This document shows positions 1 through 12,524 of a DNA stretch of 64,000 bases, piece after piece. Both the position numbers and the translations under genes were made by a program. Every line of letters starts with the position of its first letter. Positions within the stretch are counted from its first letter, which is position 1. Source of the DNA: Peromyscus leucopus (taxonomy: Eukaryota > Chordata > Mammalia > Rodentia > Cricetidae); the NCBI RefSeq assembly GCF_004664715.2, contig NC_051068.1, positions 130,096,716-130,160,715 on the forward strand. The letters are read 5' to 3'. The notes under the pieces were generated by a model that saw only the letters and a list, made by a program, of their open reading frames with translations, ran no database searches and was not told the DNA's origin.

Positions 1-1595
1 TCTTTTCCTCAACTCCCAGATAATCCCCACCTCCCTACCCACTAAACTTTATGTTCTTTATCTCTTTCTTAAAAGAAAAGAAAAAATAGAAAAATCAATA
101 AGATAAAAACAACTAAAACAAAATAAAACAAATAGCACATAAAAACATAAATCTATTTTTGACTTGGCCAATTACCCCTAGACATATGATCTACTCTGGA
201 ATGAGGTTGATATTACCTGCTCAGTGTTACTTCATTATGGAAAACTGCAAACACCCTCATGGCTAGCGGTAGGATTTTGTGTCTACTTCCCCTTCTCAGT
301 GCTGTGATTTTGTATGGTTTGAACTTGTGCAGGTTGTCTGAATGCTGTCCCAAGATCTGTGAGGACTTATATGTATTATTGTTTGGAAGACACATTTTCC
401 CTGGAGTCATTCATTATCTCTAGCTGTTAAAAGCCTTCTGCCTGCATATTTGTTCCACATGGACCCCTGAGCCTTGAGAGAAGGAGTTTGACATAAACAT
501 CCCATTCATGGCTCAGAGCTCCAAAGTCTGTACTTTCTGCATATTGTCCAGTTGTGGGTCTCTGTGTTGATTACCATCTATGACAAGAAGAAGTTTCTCT
601 GATGAGGGTTGAGTGTTTCTTTGAGCTATAGGTATAGCAATATGTCATTAAAAGTTATTTTATTGCTATATTCATTTCGGGGAATAATTGTAGTAGGTTT
701 TTTCATAGGTCCCATGACCTATATAGTCTCAGATTCTAGGTTACTTTAGCAACATCAGATATGGGTTCTATCTCATGGAGTGGGTCTTAAATCCAATTAA
801 AAGTTGGTTGGTTATTCCCATAACAATTGTGCCATTATTGTACCAATAAATCTTGAAGGCTTGTCTCTGTTGTAGGTTTCAGAGTTCATAGCTGTGTGAC
901 AGTTTCGATTACATTTCTCTTCTGATAGTATACAAAATACCTTCCAGAATCATGGCTGTGAGTTTGTAGGGGTGAAGTTTCTAATTGGGCATCACCTCAA
1001 TTTCTCCATGCTCAATGATAAAAGTAAGTGGTGTTTTCTTCAAGTGTGCCTTACCATCAGGTTATGAAGAACAACAAGTAACCTGTAATTTGGGGATCAG
1101 AGTATATAGGACCCTATTGGTCAATGAATCAACAAAGTATATCCCATTCCTGGCACTGTAGATTTTACTTGATGGTCTAAGATGTCTACTTGGGTCATTG
1201 TCTTCCCCATTATTTCATGATTTCATTTAAATTTCTTTTATATATGGTTATATTTTAGGGAGCTTCTACGGTAGAAGTTGTACATATAATTTCAAAAGGT
1301 CTTTAGTGTTGTTATCCCTTCTAATATTTCTTCCTTTACCCTGCCTTACAACCCCTCTTCTCATTTAATCCTCCCATTCTAGTTTCCCCTTTATCTTCTC
1401 ATAACACTAAATTCTATTTTTTCCTTTCTTGGAAGATCCTCCTTCACCCCTTTTGGTCCTTACTAGCCACCTAACCTCTATGGTTTTTTTTCACTGAAAC
1501 ATGCATAGCTAAGGTTTAAAAGCTATAAGAGAAAACACACAATGTTTGTCTTTCTGGGACTGGGCTACTTCACTCAGCGTTGTTCTCTGAGTGAG
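1..1595 (-). mobile_element. L1 (Lx-type) 3' end, minus orientation
   Basis: The plus strand reads as the antisense of a rodent L1 3' UTR. Recognisable landmarks in order are the A/C-rich tract at about 75-150, the 'cttccccttctcagtgctg' segment near 285, 'attgtccagttgtgggtct' near 543 and 'atggagtgggtcttaaatcc' near 775. The last part (1,545-1,595) matches the end of ORF2, antisense of the segment just before the stop. The element runs off the left edge, so its poly(A) end is not seen. No intact reading frame remains. Family name is from recognition; a RepeatMasker run would settle Lx versus a cricetid-specific L1. Confidence 0.85.
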
Positions 1596-2005
1596 CCCCT
1601 AACTAACCTGTGAGCAGAGTGAAGATTGAACATGAAGCTTCAGTTTTTAAAGGAAGCTTCATCTATGCTGAAGATCCCTGAACACTGTCTGGGTATAACA
1701 GCATGGTCTAGCAGAGGTTGATTATAATGTTTCTACATCCAAAATTATACTGAGTGACTTTTATCAACCTAATATCCATTTACTTTCAACTTCTACATCT
1801 GACTTAACCTTCTTGCTATCATTAGTAAACTTCTAATACTCTATCCTTATGCTTAGCATCTTAGCTTCCACAAGCCCACAGCTAAGATGCTAGAAAGCAA
1901 TTGCTGAATCCTGAACAAGCTATTCTCCACTCATCAGCATCCTGCTTAACAACTCACCAATATGTGCATCAAATATGTTGATTTATGATTTATTTTAACC
2001 TTTTA
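1596..2005. other. unassigned spacer
   Basis: About 400 bp of AT-rich sequence between the L1 end and an old SINE. No gene or repeat recognised on either strand. Confidence 0.5.
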
Positions 2006-2007
2006 TT

Positions 2008-2428
2008 ATGTCAGGGGGCATAGGTGTTTGTGCACATGTGCATATAACAAGGTGTGTTTGCCTATGTGGAGGCCAGAGGTCAATCTTGGGTAGTATTTGT
2101 TCCTCAGGATGTGTCCACTCTGGTGTGTGTGTTTGTGTGTGTGTGTGTGTGTGTGTATGTGTGTGTGTGTGTGAGTGTGTGTGTGTTCAGGCAGGTGCAT
2201 GTGCTTTGCACACAAAATGTGGGGACCAGAGAAACATTTTTTTTTATTGTCTTCTGCCTGATTACCTTGAGGTAGCTTACTGAACCTGGATTCTTTTCTC
2301 CATCCTGTTACCAAGTACTTGGTCACAAGTACCTGAAGCCTTACCTAGATGTTTATGTGCCTATTATGAATCCAGACTTAGGTCCTTATACTAGTTCAGC
2401 AATCACTCTTACCCACTGACCCGGCTCC
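2008..2428 (-). repeat. old B4/RSINE1-type SINE with TG tract
   Basis: Antisense reading shows 'ggaggccagaggtcaa' (about 2,068), a long TG tract, and at the far end a degraded 'acccactgacccggctccc' that corresponds to the tRNA-like head of the SINE. The two open frames over the TG tract are repeat artefacts. Confidence 0.6.
2122..2186. repeat. (TG)n microsatellite
   Basis: Nearly pure GT repeat with a few A or T interruptions, lying inside a SINE. Confidence 0.95.
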
Positions 2429-2439
2429 CTTGTCCTCCA

Positions 2440-2441
<2 letters not shown>

Positions 2442-2472
<31 letters not shown>

Positions 2473-2690
2473 AAATAGAGTCTCTCATTGACTTTGAACT
2501 AATATAGTGGTCTAGGCTGGCTGGGTAGGTTGCCTCAGGGATCTACTTATACTCTTCCCCAAAGCTGGGAAGACAAGCATGTATTACCATACCAAGTTTT
2601 TTGCAGGCTACTGGTGATGAGGACTTGTTGAGCTCAAGTCCTCATGCTTATGTGGAAAGCATTTTCCAGGCCAAGTTGTCTCCTGGTCCA
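2442..2690 (-). repeat. old B4/RSINE1-type SINE with 30-T tract
   Basis: A 30-bp T run at 2,442-2,471 is followed by 'gaaatagagtctctcattga', a degraded 'ctgggaagacaagcatgtatt' B1-like section and 'gagctcaagtcctcatgctt' near 2,630. The order matches the antisense of a B4/RSINE1 element with its tail on the left. Confidence 0.6.
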
Positions 2691-2882
2691 CTCCATTTGT
2701 TCTTTGACTATTATAGCTCTTGTGATCTCTCTCATAGTGGAATGCATCCCTCAGTGTAACTTGAACCCAAGTTCCCAGGCTGGGGTCATTCAGCTTCTGC
2801 TCAGAATAAACTACATTCTCACATTCTTTAAAATGGGGTTGTTATTCTGTATTGTTTTTCTTTTTTTTTAATATAACTTTTT

Positions 2883-3273
2883 TGATGGGAGAATGTCTTA
2901 TTGTATGCTGTGAAAATATGTTGCTCTGATTGGTTGATAAATAAAGCTGTTTGGCCAATGGTGAGGCAGAAAAGGGTTAGGCAGGACATTCTAACTAGAG
3001 AGACAGGAAGAAGGCAGAGGAGACACCAGCCTGGTGTCCAGGGAGCAGCATATAATGTCTGTCACACAGGTAAAGCCACAAAACATGTGGCAATACATAG
3101 ATTAATATTTATGGGCTAATTTAAGATATAAGAGCTAGTTAGCAAAAGGATTGAGCCATGGCCATGCAGTTATAATTAATATAAGCCTTTGTGTATTTAC
3201 TTGGGGGGGTGCAAGTGGAAGAGATTTGTCCCAACCACTGGCAGGCTGGGACACAGGAAGTCTTCCAGTTACA
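2883..3273 (+). mobile_element. solo LTR, class II ERV, in an L1 tail
   Basis: The 391-bp element begins TGATGGGAGAATG and ends TTCCAGTTACA, with retroviral TG...CA termini. It is flanked by a perfect 6-bp duplication CTTTTT (2,877-2,882 and 3,274-3,279); six base pairs is usual for class II (ERVK/betaretroviral) integration. It carries a CCAAT-type motif (GATTGG, 2,928) and AATAAA (2,939). The target lies in the T-rich (antisense poly-A) end of the L1 to the right, so the LTR is younger than that L1. A partial relative lies at 7,971-8,197. Confidence 0.85.
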
Positions 3274-4450
3274 CTTTTTATTAATTTTTTCTTTCCTTTT
3301 ATATACCAACCCATTCCTCCTCCCTCCTCTTCTCCCACTCCCTCCACCTACCTCCATCTCACACCTATCCCCTCCTCATAGATAGTAAGGCCTCCCTTGG
3401 GTAGTCAACACAGGTTGTTATGACATGATGGGGCTAGACCTCACTCCTCCCTCCTGCATCAAGGCTGAGTAAGGCTTTGCACCATAGGGAATGGGGTCTA
3501 AAAGCCAGTTTGGGTACCTGGGGTAAGTCCTGGTTCCATTGCCAGGGGACCCACAAACACATTAAGCCATGCAATTTTTACTCACATTCAGATGGCCTAG
3601 TTCAGTCCCATGCAGGCTCCTCAGCCATCAGTCCAGAGTCCATGAGTTCCAATTAGCTTGGGTCAGCTATTTCTGTGTTTTTTTCCCATCATGATTCTGA
3701 CCCCCCTTGCTCTTATAATCCTTCCTCCCTCTCTTCAGCTGAACTCCAGGATCTTGGCCAAATGCTTGGCTGTGGGTTTCTGCATCTGCTTCAGTCACTG
3801 GATGTAGGTTCTATGATAACAAATAGTGTAGACATCAATCTGAGTGCAGGGGAAGGCTAGTTCAAGAACCCTCTCCACCACTGCTATCAGTCTTATCTGG
3901 AGACAATCTTGTGAGTTACTGGGGTTTTCCCTAGCTGCAGATTTTTTCCCATCCCCTTAATGGTACAGTCTGTCAAGATATCTCTTTCATTGCTCTCCTT
4001 CCCTGTTTCTTCCCCATGTTCCCACCTCCCATCCCCTCCCATTCCCTACCCTCTATTCCTCTCTCTCATTTTGTTCAAGAGATCCTAACCCTTTCACCTT
4101 CCTGGGGTGATCTATGTGTGTCCCTCTTAGTGTCCTCCTCTTTACCTAGCTTCTCTGGGTTTGTGGATGGTAGCCTGGTTGGTTATCCTTTGCTTTGCTT
4201 CTAATATTCACTTTTTAATGAGTACATACCATGTTTGTCTTTCTGCATCTGGGTTACCTCACTCAGGATGATTTTTTTTCTAGTTCCATCCATTTGCCTA
4301 CAAATTTCATAATGACATTTTTTTTTTACCTCTGCATAATACTTCATTGTGGAAATGCATCACATTTTCTTTATCCATTCTTCTGTTGAAAGGCATCTAG
4401 GTTGTTTCTAGGTTCTGGCTATTTCTGTATTATTCTTATTAATATAAAAA
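3274..4450 (-). mobile_element. 5'-truncated L1, minus orientation
   Basis: Antisense of a rodent L1 3' UTR: T-rich 3' tail at 3,275-3,300, the pyrimidine-rich segment at 3,305-3,375, 'aggcctcccttgggtagtca' near 3,389, then the antisense of the end of ORF2 from 'accatgtttgtctttctgca' (4,227) to about 4,445. It stops abruptly near 4,450, typical 5' truncation. The small open frames over it are not genes. Confidence 0.9.
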
Positions 4451-5681
4451 TGTATGAATTTTTATAAAATAAAATTTATTCCACAGGCAATATTGTAAAA
4501 TGTTGAGTGACAGTCTCATGAAAATTTGTGAATCTCTCTCACAGTGGACATATCCAGTGTATCTTACCGTGATGTTGAAAATGAAATAATTAATTAAATA
4601 ATATAGTATAGAACTAAATCAGAAAGGTGTTAGTAAATTTGCTCTCCTAATGTAGTCAGGAATTCTACTTCATATATGGGTAAAGAGCTCTGAAACTGAC
4701 TTTCATGTATTCCTTATGCCAGCACATCTCAGGATAAATGAAACTTTTCAGTTAAGTTCTATTTTCTGCTAATGATGTCTAAAAACTCAAGGCCAAGTAA
4801 TGAGCAGATCAATAGTTCCCATTAAAGTCTCTTTGTAGAGCCTCTTCTAATTTAATCACCTCTAGCATGACCTCTAATTTTCATAGAGAGATACTACCTA
4901 AAACTTCAGGCAGAATTGATTGACTGAACTTGAAGAAGGTGGGGAAGAGTGCCTAATTTAAAGACTGTCCAAAAGATGGCAAGAATGACTAAAGGCTATG
5001 CTATATCTACTCTCATGATCCCTACTTCTAATGAGTCTTAAAATTAACCCTCTGGTAAGTTTTTCCTTAAGACAGTGATTAAATATCAATAAAATGGTTC
5101 TAAGTCAAGGAAAAGACAAGGCAGTAGGATTCCAGGTACTGGAGGGAGAACAAGTACCTTATCCCAAAATATTTTGCTACCCAGTGTAAAAGGTTTTACA
5201 TAATTTATTGTAATCTTCATTTTTACTAAATTTTCATAGTTCTTGATGACATTCTTAGACTTTGGATTGGTGGAAGCTAGGGATTTGTACATTCTAAAAG
5301 GATTTCTGGCATAGTCACAAGGATGTTAGGTCAAACACAGGTGTGGACAATGATTGCCCATTAAGAAAATAAAGATAGTCTAAGATAATTTTGGCTCCCA
5401 ACCTATAACGTTCTCGTACTCCAAAACTGATCAGCCTTGTAGAATGTATAACATAGGTGTGGCTTCCTTTTCTGTAACTTCAGTTCACACCTACAATTCT
5501 CTTTATAAAACAAGCCTGTTTTATAGCTTTGTTGTTGATGCAGTCTGGAGATCCAGAAGTGTTCTTATTTCAGTTGTTCCTATTGTTGAAATAAAAAATA
5601 TGGACACATTAGATTTTGTTGCAGGATATTTGCATTATTTATTGGAAGAACCTACTTCTAGCTCAAGTGTATCCTAGGCCT
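4451..5681. other. unassigned AT-rich sequence
   Basis: About 1.2 kb without a recognisable gene or repeat. Short open frames (61-77 codons) have no recognisable motifs. Confidence 0.5.
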
Positions 5682-6025
5682 TGTACACAATCTTAGTCCA
5701 AGAGCTTTCTGTTTATTGTAAGCAGGATTAAATCAAATCAACATAGGTCAAGAGGCAGAGCAAGCAACTAGTTGACAGGAAGTAGCCATAGAGAGTAAGA
5801 GGGAGTCAGGAAGATGGCTAGAGAGATGCATAGAAAGTAATAGGGAGGGACTTTTAGTTTGGCAGTCCATTTTGGTTTGGGACAGTGGAAAAGTAGTTCT
5901 TTCAAGGAAGGAGGAAGATTAGCTGGCTGCTTTCTCTGTCTTTCTGAGCTAGCAGGTTTTGACCCCAGCATCTTGCTTCTGAGTCTTTATTGGTGAAATA
6001 AAAAGATAGAGACTTACTTAAAACA
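5682..6025 (-). mobile_element. LTR-like repeat
   Basis: On the minus strand the segment begins TGTTTTAAGTAAGTC, has a polyadenylation-type motif ('caccaataaagactcag', about 5,984-6,000) and ends GATTGTGTACA, giving TG...CA termini. I found no matching flanking duplication, so the boundaries are provisional. Sequence style resembles other muroid ERV LTRs. Confidence 0.4.
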
Positions 6026-7879
6026 TTTGTCTCCCTACATGAAGACAGCTGGGCGGCAGTTTACGAGGTGCAGACAGCAGCTGAGGCAGTAATGAGGTCA
6101 GGTATAGCCACTCTTCCACAGACATAAAACAAGATTTAGCACAGTTTAACTGAGTAGGGAACCATTTCTGACTGTTGCAACTGGAAAAAGAAGACTTTGT
6201 AGAACAGGGGGACCAACAGCACTTAAGCGTGCAACATTGACAAGGGTACAAACAGCGTAGCTGCTAATATTTACCTGCATGGAGCTTGGATGATCATGAT
6301 TGACCACTTGTGATTGGATATAACTCAGCTATGTGATTGTCTGAGACCAGACTGTTACAAAATATAAACCTTTAAATACATAATAGGGGCTTTCTGTGCT
6401 GTATATTGAGTCAAGCATTCTGAACAAGCCATCTCACTTAGTTCTCCCCATTATTAAACAAGCACCCATTTTCCCTAATTTCCAAGTGAGGAAGCTAAGT
6501 GAGGTTTGAGACTGGGATTCAGAAACCACTCTAGGCAGTTTAAGAAGGAATGGATTTAAACCCACAGACTTAGGTCACTGAGGAGTGGGTGAGTGTGCTC
6601 TCTAAGTATAGTGCCCTGAAAGTATAGCAATACTATCTCCCAGGGGCCCACCCTGCTGCCTTATTGTTGGAAGACTCATCCACAGCTGATGAAGGAAAGC
6701 AGGCAGTAGCTCTCAGGGTCATCTGAATTCTTTCTCTCCTGATATTTGCAAATTTAGACACTAGTTCACTGCTCCAGCAAAAGCCTTTGTTTCCATAGGA
6801 CGTTTGTTCATCTGTGTAAGATTATGTGTGATAGGAACATGTCTGCAAGTTCTCCCTTTTCCTTTCAAGACATTTGTGATCTCATTTAATTGGTAAACCT
6901 AAATTTGTATTCAGAGTCCTGACTACTAGGAAACCTGAAAAACATAATCTTTAGCCTTATAGAATCTACATAATAGTAAGCCACTGTTGAAAGAGTTGGA
7001 AATGGACATTGAATGTCAAATAAATATTCAAATAAATATTCTATATACATATATATGTATCACAGAGAATAAAGGTGACATAACAGAGGACTAGAAATCA
7101 GAGTAGCTGAGAGTAGAAGTCAGGTCGGGACTTAATCACTCTTCTGAAGGCCTCTGAAACAAAGACACTCTACATCCATGTAGCTTTTTAAAGAAAGTTT
7201 AGTCTTTTCTTTTAATCAGGAAGTATCACTCAAACATAACATGAACTTTCTTTACATTATCAGCTGATTATAGTAATTAATATGGATACAATATTTGCTG
7301 TGTAAAAATATGAATAGTAATGTAAATTGCTAACACTCATGTCACAGAAATTATGTCAAATGGGACAACACAAAAGTCTGAAATAGTCTCTGTTCAAATC
7401 TCATTGATGTTCTGTGATCAGGAAAGAGGTTGATTCTTTTAATAATGTGATGCTTTTATAAGCCTTTTCAATCCATAATTTAAAAGTCAAAATATTTTAG
7501 AAACTTCCTCAAGATTCTTTAGGCATCTTTCAGGTTCTGGAAAAATTACCAACACTGTTAGCATTAGACATCAGTCACTGGGATGTCTAAGGCACACTGG
7601 CTTGACAGTACCCTACTGAAAAGGGAGGTGTAGAAAACAAAGATGACCACAGGAAGATCCTCTCCTCTGTTTTACAAACTGTAAGTGGAGTGGCAGGTGC
7701 TGTTGGTGCTGTGCCTCTGATAATATGCTCCTTAATATTTATGTACCTGATGTTCATACATACTGTAAGAATCATACAAAGCTACATTCTGAATCTAGGA
7801 GGATCTCCCCCTAAGCTTTTGAAAACTGGTATTTTGAGAATAAGCTGCCACAGATTGTAGATGAATTTCTAAATGCTCC
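6026..7879. other. unassigned sequence
   Basis: No gene recognised. The part at 6,026-6,290 could be more of the LTR-like repeat to its left. A short AT palindromic stretch (atatacatatatatgtat) lies at about 7,042-7,060. The rest is AT-rich and unassigned. Confidence 0.45.
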
Positions 7880-7970
7880 TATTAAATAAGAAACACAGAG
7901 CCAAATATAGGGGTGAAAGCCTTAAAGATCAGGGAAATAGTGAGAGCCACCAGCTAGCCTTAACTCACCA
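7880..7970 (-). mobile_element. LTR fragment related to the copies at 20.75 and 60.6 kb
   Basis: The plus strand 'gagccaaatataggggtgaa' with 'aaagatcagg' parallels 'gagccaggtattggggtgaa' with 'gaagatcaga' in the minus-strand LTR at 60,638-61,146, so this is a 3' fragment in minus orientation. It is joined directly to the next, oppositely oriented LTR fragment. Confidence 0.5.
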
Positions 7971-8197
7971 TGCTGCATGTAATGGTGCACAGGTAAAGCC
8001 ACAGAAAACATGGCAACATGTAGGTTAACAGAAATGGGCTGAGTTTAAGTTTAAGAGCTAGTCAGTAGTTAGCCTGAGCTATTGGCCAAGCAGTTTTAAT
8101 TAATAAGCCTCTGTGTGTTTACTTGGGGGACGCAAGTGGGAGATATTTGTCCCGACCACCAGCAGGTTGGGACACAGGAAATCATCTGGTTATAACA
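7971..8197 (+). mobile_element. 5'-truncated LTR related to the solo LTR at 2.9 kb
   Basis: Shares, in the same order, 'aggtaaagccac', 'atgggct', 'aagagctagt', 'aataagcctctgtgtgttta' and 'ttgggacacaggaa' with the 3' half of the LTR at 2,883-3,273, and ends GGTTATAACA. The 5' half is missing. Together with the fragment on its left it looks like a rearranged or nested LTR. Confidence 0.6.
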
Positions 8198-9924
8198 GAT
8201 TTTCAAACACAGGAGTATGTTTGGCAAAGATTTGGTAACTCTACTCAACTCTACTCTTGCAAGAGAAAGGCATGCCACTGGACATTGAGATAACTGAATT
8301 CTCTACCTTGCATAAATATGACTGAGTCATTGTACTTCAAATCTCATTCATCTTCAGGAAATACAAAACTCATAGTATTTTAATGGAATCACTTTTCATA
8401 GTCTTCCATCTCACATATATGGCCAATGGCATATTTTATTAAAATAATAAATATAATGGGTGAGGCTTTACATATAGGCTTCTATCTGATCATAAAGCTA
8501 AGAATAGAGTGTTAATGAGGCATTTGCTATGTTCATTAATTGTTGGGGGGAACTTAGTTTTGTCAAAGTTTTTTGTTTTGTATGTTGGAAGGACTCTACT
8601 GCTCTCAGTAAGCTTATGTCTTTTTAGGGACATAAGGACATTCAATAATTAGATGTTTGTGAAACTGCTTGAAGCAAACATAAATTTTACAAACAAAAAA
8701 TAATGTATTTTTAAAAGAAATATTTCCATTCATAGCTATAATTTCTTTGTAATTTTCATAACTGCAGTTACAATAATAAATAGGTCACAAGGGAATGTGT
8801 TGGCATACCTTTTGACAAATAATCACATAAAATGGGAGCCATTGTTCAATTATGACCTTAAATGTCCTACAAGTGAGATGAATACATGGAGCTCTGGAGT
8901 CCTGTGGTCACTTACATTTTTGGCATAGTTTTCTGAAGTAAAATAAGTAAAATCTTTGTATATATTTATACCAAAGGGATCAGGTATCTTACTTTATTTG
9001 AGTGGGTCACAGTTTTTGTTCTTTAAATGGGTGGACGTCCCAGGGGAAAATGAAAGCTATAACTAAACACAGAACCATTTCCTTCTGAAATTATGTAAGT
9101 TCACTTTGCAAAAATGAAAACTTAAATTTTAATGGAAACTTAAAATTTCCAAGAGTTATTTGTGCTAACAACCATTTATGAATCCAGGAGCATCAGACCT
9201 AACACAATGTAGAAATCCAGCAAGGGTTATGAATGGAAACTTCTAGAAGGCATTCCAAGAGGCAAGAGAGAGATGACACTTTATTTTTGAAATGAAAAAT
9301 CTTTATGTAGAAATGAAATAGTGGTTTCTGACTGGTAAAGTCTGACTGTAGGTTAGTTGGTATCTGACTACTAAAACTTAACTGTAGGGGAGTTGATGGT
9401 TTCTTAACAGCTGAGCTTTTCTTATGATTTCTAAGACTGTGCTCATTTACTCTGCCTTGGGTTTCAGTTTGCTTGGGTAAAAGAACTTTAAGCATTTGGC
9501 CTGGTGGCCACCAATTTTATTATTATTATTTATAATAATAATAATGTAGTTCTGTCCAAATGTATCAACTAAATTTTCATATTTTGTAAATTATTTTCAA
9601 TGAGTATAAACTTCAGAAATCTGGAATTCCCAATTTAGAAGGATTGGCAGGGATGTCCTGTCTTTTTCATCGTCTTTGAAATAGAGCCAATTTCTTTTCA
9701 TCTCTCAAGTCTTTCTTGGAACCCTTAGTGGCCAAGGAGGAAGGATATCATACCTCTGTGGTTTGAAATGCTGGCTAGGCTGTTTTCTGGTAAGGGCTAT
9801 TTTCTCTTTTCCTCTGCTTTCTGTGTCATTGTCCTGTCTTCCAAAGTGTTGAGGATCAAAGGCATTCCATTGCTTTGTTCCTTGGTAGATTTCAGGCTTG
9901 GTTGATGTGGAGCAAACACTATGT
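8198..9924. other. unassigned sequence
   Basis: About 1.7 kb of AT-rich DNA. A short ATT/ATA-rich stretch lies at about 9,516-9,545. No gene or clear repeat seen. Confidence 0.5.
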
Positions 9925-10276
9925 GGTGATTTGAAAGAAAATGCCCCCCAAAGGGAGTGGTGCTATTAGGAGGTATGGCTTTATTGGAGTAGGTATAGCC
10001 TTGTTGGAGGAAGTGTGTCACTATGAGGGTGGGCTTCAAGTTCTTCTATACTCAAGCTACTCCCAGTGTCATGGGCTACTTCCTGTTGCCTCTAAGATAT
10101 AGGACTCCCAGCTACTTCTCCAGCTCCATGTCTGCCTTCATGAAGCTATGTCCCACCATGATGATAATGGACTGAACCTCTAAGCTGTAAACAAGCCCAC
10201 CCCAATTAAATGTTTTTCTTATAAGAGTTGCCATTGTCATGGTGTCTCTTCACAGCAATAGAAACCCTAACAAGAC
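9925..10276 (+). mobile_element. MaLR-type LTR
   Basis: Begins 'tggtgatttgaaagaaaatg' and ends 'cacagcaatagaaaccctaa' plus 'caagaca'. Internal landmarks are 'ggagtggtgctattaggagg', 'gtgtcactatg', 'atgatgataatggactgaac' and 'caattaaatg'. The same plan is seen in the copy at 35.6 kb, which is preceded by MaLR internal sequence, and this supports the MaLR assignment. Subfamily not assigned. Confidence 0.7.
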
Positions 10277-10924
10277 ACCCTTTGTCATGCTTTTTTTTAA
10301 TCTGCCCATAACATTAAGTAGACTCCCTTGTGTGCTTAGATTGTGAGGTTGGAATAATCAATCACCTTTATCAGATCAATATTAAAAGTTTGACATATTT
10401 TTTGTATTAGTCCTTGACAAACTGCTTAATAAGCATGTTGTCTATGTCCTTCAAGTTTAGTTAACAAAATATACTAACCTATAACAGGCACAATTTAATG
10501 TGCTGGCTTTATTAAAACTCTATTTTTAGTTCCTAAAGCAGGCCACAGAACATGGCTGACACCAGATACACAATTGATCTTAAAAGAAGGACCTTCTACT
10601 CCTTATCCAATTGTCTTCGCAAAGTGTTGCATAAAATCATAAAAGAATACTAATTGGTATGCTTTTAAAATTTGGAAAATTTTTTAGCTTTCTGGTTTCA
10701 TTTATACTAATGAGGTTTCTTTTCAATTACATTGAGTCAACAAGATTAAATGGTGAAATTTTTGAGATGCTAAAAGTACAATGTGTTTATAAGAAGTGTA
10801 CATATTGGTTCATGCATTTATAATGGACCTTAATGATTTGTTAGCTTACAAAAAAATCTATTTAATAATTAGTTATTGTCATAAAGTTCAAATGCAGGCT
10901 ATATTCTCCAAACAATACTTACTT
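10277..10924. other. unassigned sequence
   Basis: AT-rich, no gene or repeat recognised. Confidence 0.5.
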
Positions 10925-11050
10925 TAATTTCTGAAGGACTTGAGCCTGATGATCTATTTCTAGAACCCACATGTGGAAAGACCAACCCAGTTCCCTGTCT
11001 CATTCTCTGACCTACACATAACACACATAAGTAATTGTAACTTTTAATTA
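10925..11050 (+). repeat. degraded B3/B2-type SINE fragment
   Basis: Contains 'ttgagcctgatgatctattt', 'agaacccacatgtggaaaga' and 'tctgacctacacataacaca', the middle and 3' parts of a B3-type SINE. The 5' tRNA-like head is missing. Confidence 0.6.
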
Positions 11051-12189
11051 AAAATGCATACATATAAAATACCAAAACTCCTACTTTTACTCTCCTTTCT
11101 TTGAACAGTCAATAAAGGTAAGTCTTTGCTTAATTCCTTGACATGACTTCCTCTTTGAGTCTAAAAACTGATCTTTTTTGAAACCTCTATGCCTCATCTT
11201 GCTACAAATTAGAACAACTTAAGAAAAATAGTTCAGGAACAGAGTCTGACTCAAAATGACTTGTGAAAGTACAAGTCAATCATCCAAGAAGGTGGTAGAG
11301 ATAAAATTATTTCATTTGTGATCCTGTTCCTGGCAGGGCCGTGTGACTTCTCTATCTGGTTAGTCTGGCAGCTTTTTTTTCTATGTCAACCTGCCCCTAG
11401 GAGACTTGAATTTCATCAAGAATGTGTGTGACTGCTCTGTGAACACTACTGGTGAAGCATGTTAGCAATTGATTCCAGAGGACAATGTAAAACCCATTTT
11501 AAACACACTTCATTTGCCAAGCATTAGTCATTTGCATGGCTTGGACTTTATGGGTTCTTATTTCATTTCCAACATCTTTTTAGGGAAAAATCAATCTTGA
11601 CAGGACTTTTCAGTAGTTGAATTTAATCACAAAGTCTTAAGGCTCTCCTCGTCAGTTTTCAACTTTCTAAAACACACAGAGAGTACTGCCTATGCATTCA
11701 AGTTCAGCATCTGTAGTGAAGCATTTACTCAGAATAGCAATTGACCTACTCAACTGTTCAGTCTCAGGCTGACATAAGCCTGAATGTGTTGGACCTAGAG
11801 TGTATATGAGGCAACAAACACCAGACTCATGAATCAGAAGTATAATTTAAAATAGTCAATTTGGGAAATCAAATCTAAAGAGAAAGACCATGAGTGTGTA
11901 AAGACAAGGAAATATTTAACAATGTCTAAGTCCATATGAAAGACTGTAATGGAATGGAAAAGTGAGCAGTGTCAGTGAGTACATCCTGTTAATATATAGA
12001 GTGTCCGGTGAATTTTCCATAGAAAGTGTGGTGCTGTTCATTCTGCTCTGAAGGTGGAGTTGAGAGCAGTTTGAAACAGAAGAAAAAGATTGGATATGTG
12101 GATAAATTACTATGAACATGGAGATTTTCTAAAACTAAACTTCTTGGTGAAATAAAATCACTTAGAGAAAATACCATGTACTCCTCCCT
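11051..12189. other. unassigned sequence
   Basis: About 1.1 kb with no recognisable gene. Open frames on the minus strand near 11.9-12.3 kb overlap a MaLR LTR and have no motifs. Confidence 0.5.
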
Positions 12190-12524
12190 GTGGTGGTTTA
12201 GAAGAAAATGCCCCCCAAAGGTAGTGGCACTATTAGGAGGTGTGGCTTTGTTGGAATATATATGGCCATCTTGGAGGAAATGTGTGTCACTGTGGTGGCA
12301 GCCTTGAGGTCTCATCTGTGCTCAAGCTATGCCCAGTGTCTCAGATCACTTTCTGTTGCTTGTAAGTCAAGATGTAAGAACTCCTAGCTCTTTTTCTAGC
12401 ACCATATCTGCCTGCCTCCTGACATGTGCCCCACCATGATGATAATGGACTAAACCTCTGAATGGTAAGCCTTGCCATGATCATGATGTCTCTTCAAAGC
12501 AATATAAACCCTAACTAAGACACC
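12190..12524 (+). mobile_element. MaLR-type LTR
   Basis: Same plan as the copy at 9.9 kb: 'tgtggtggtttagaagaaaa' at the start, 'agtggcactattaggaggtg' (12,224), 'tgatgataatggactaaacc' (12,438) and 'aaccctaactaagacacca' at the end. It lacks the segment with the 'caattaaatg' motif, a small internal deletion relative to its relatives. Confidence 0.7.

Noticed and set aside
2006..2326. Thr/His-repeat frame over the TG tract
   Set aside because: Product of translating a microsatellite inside a SINE.
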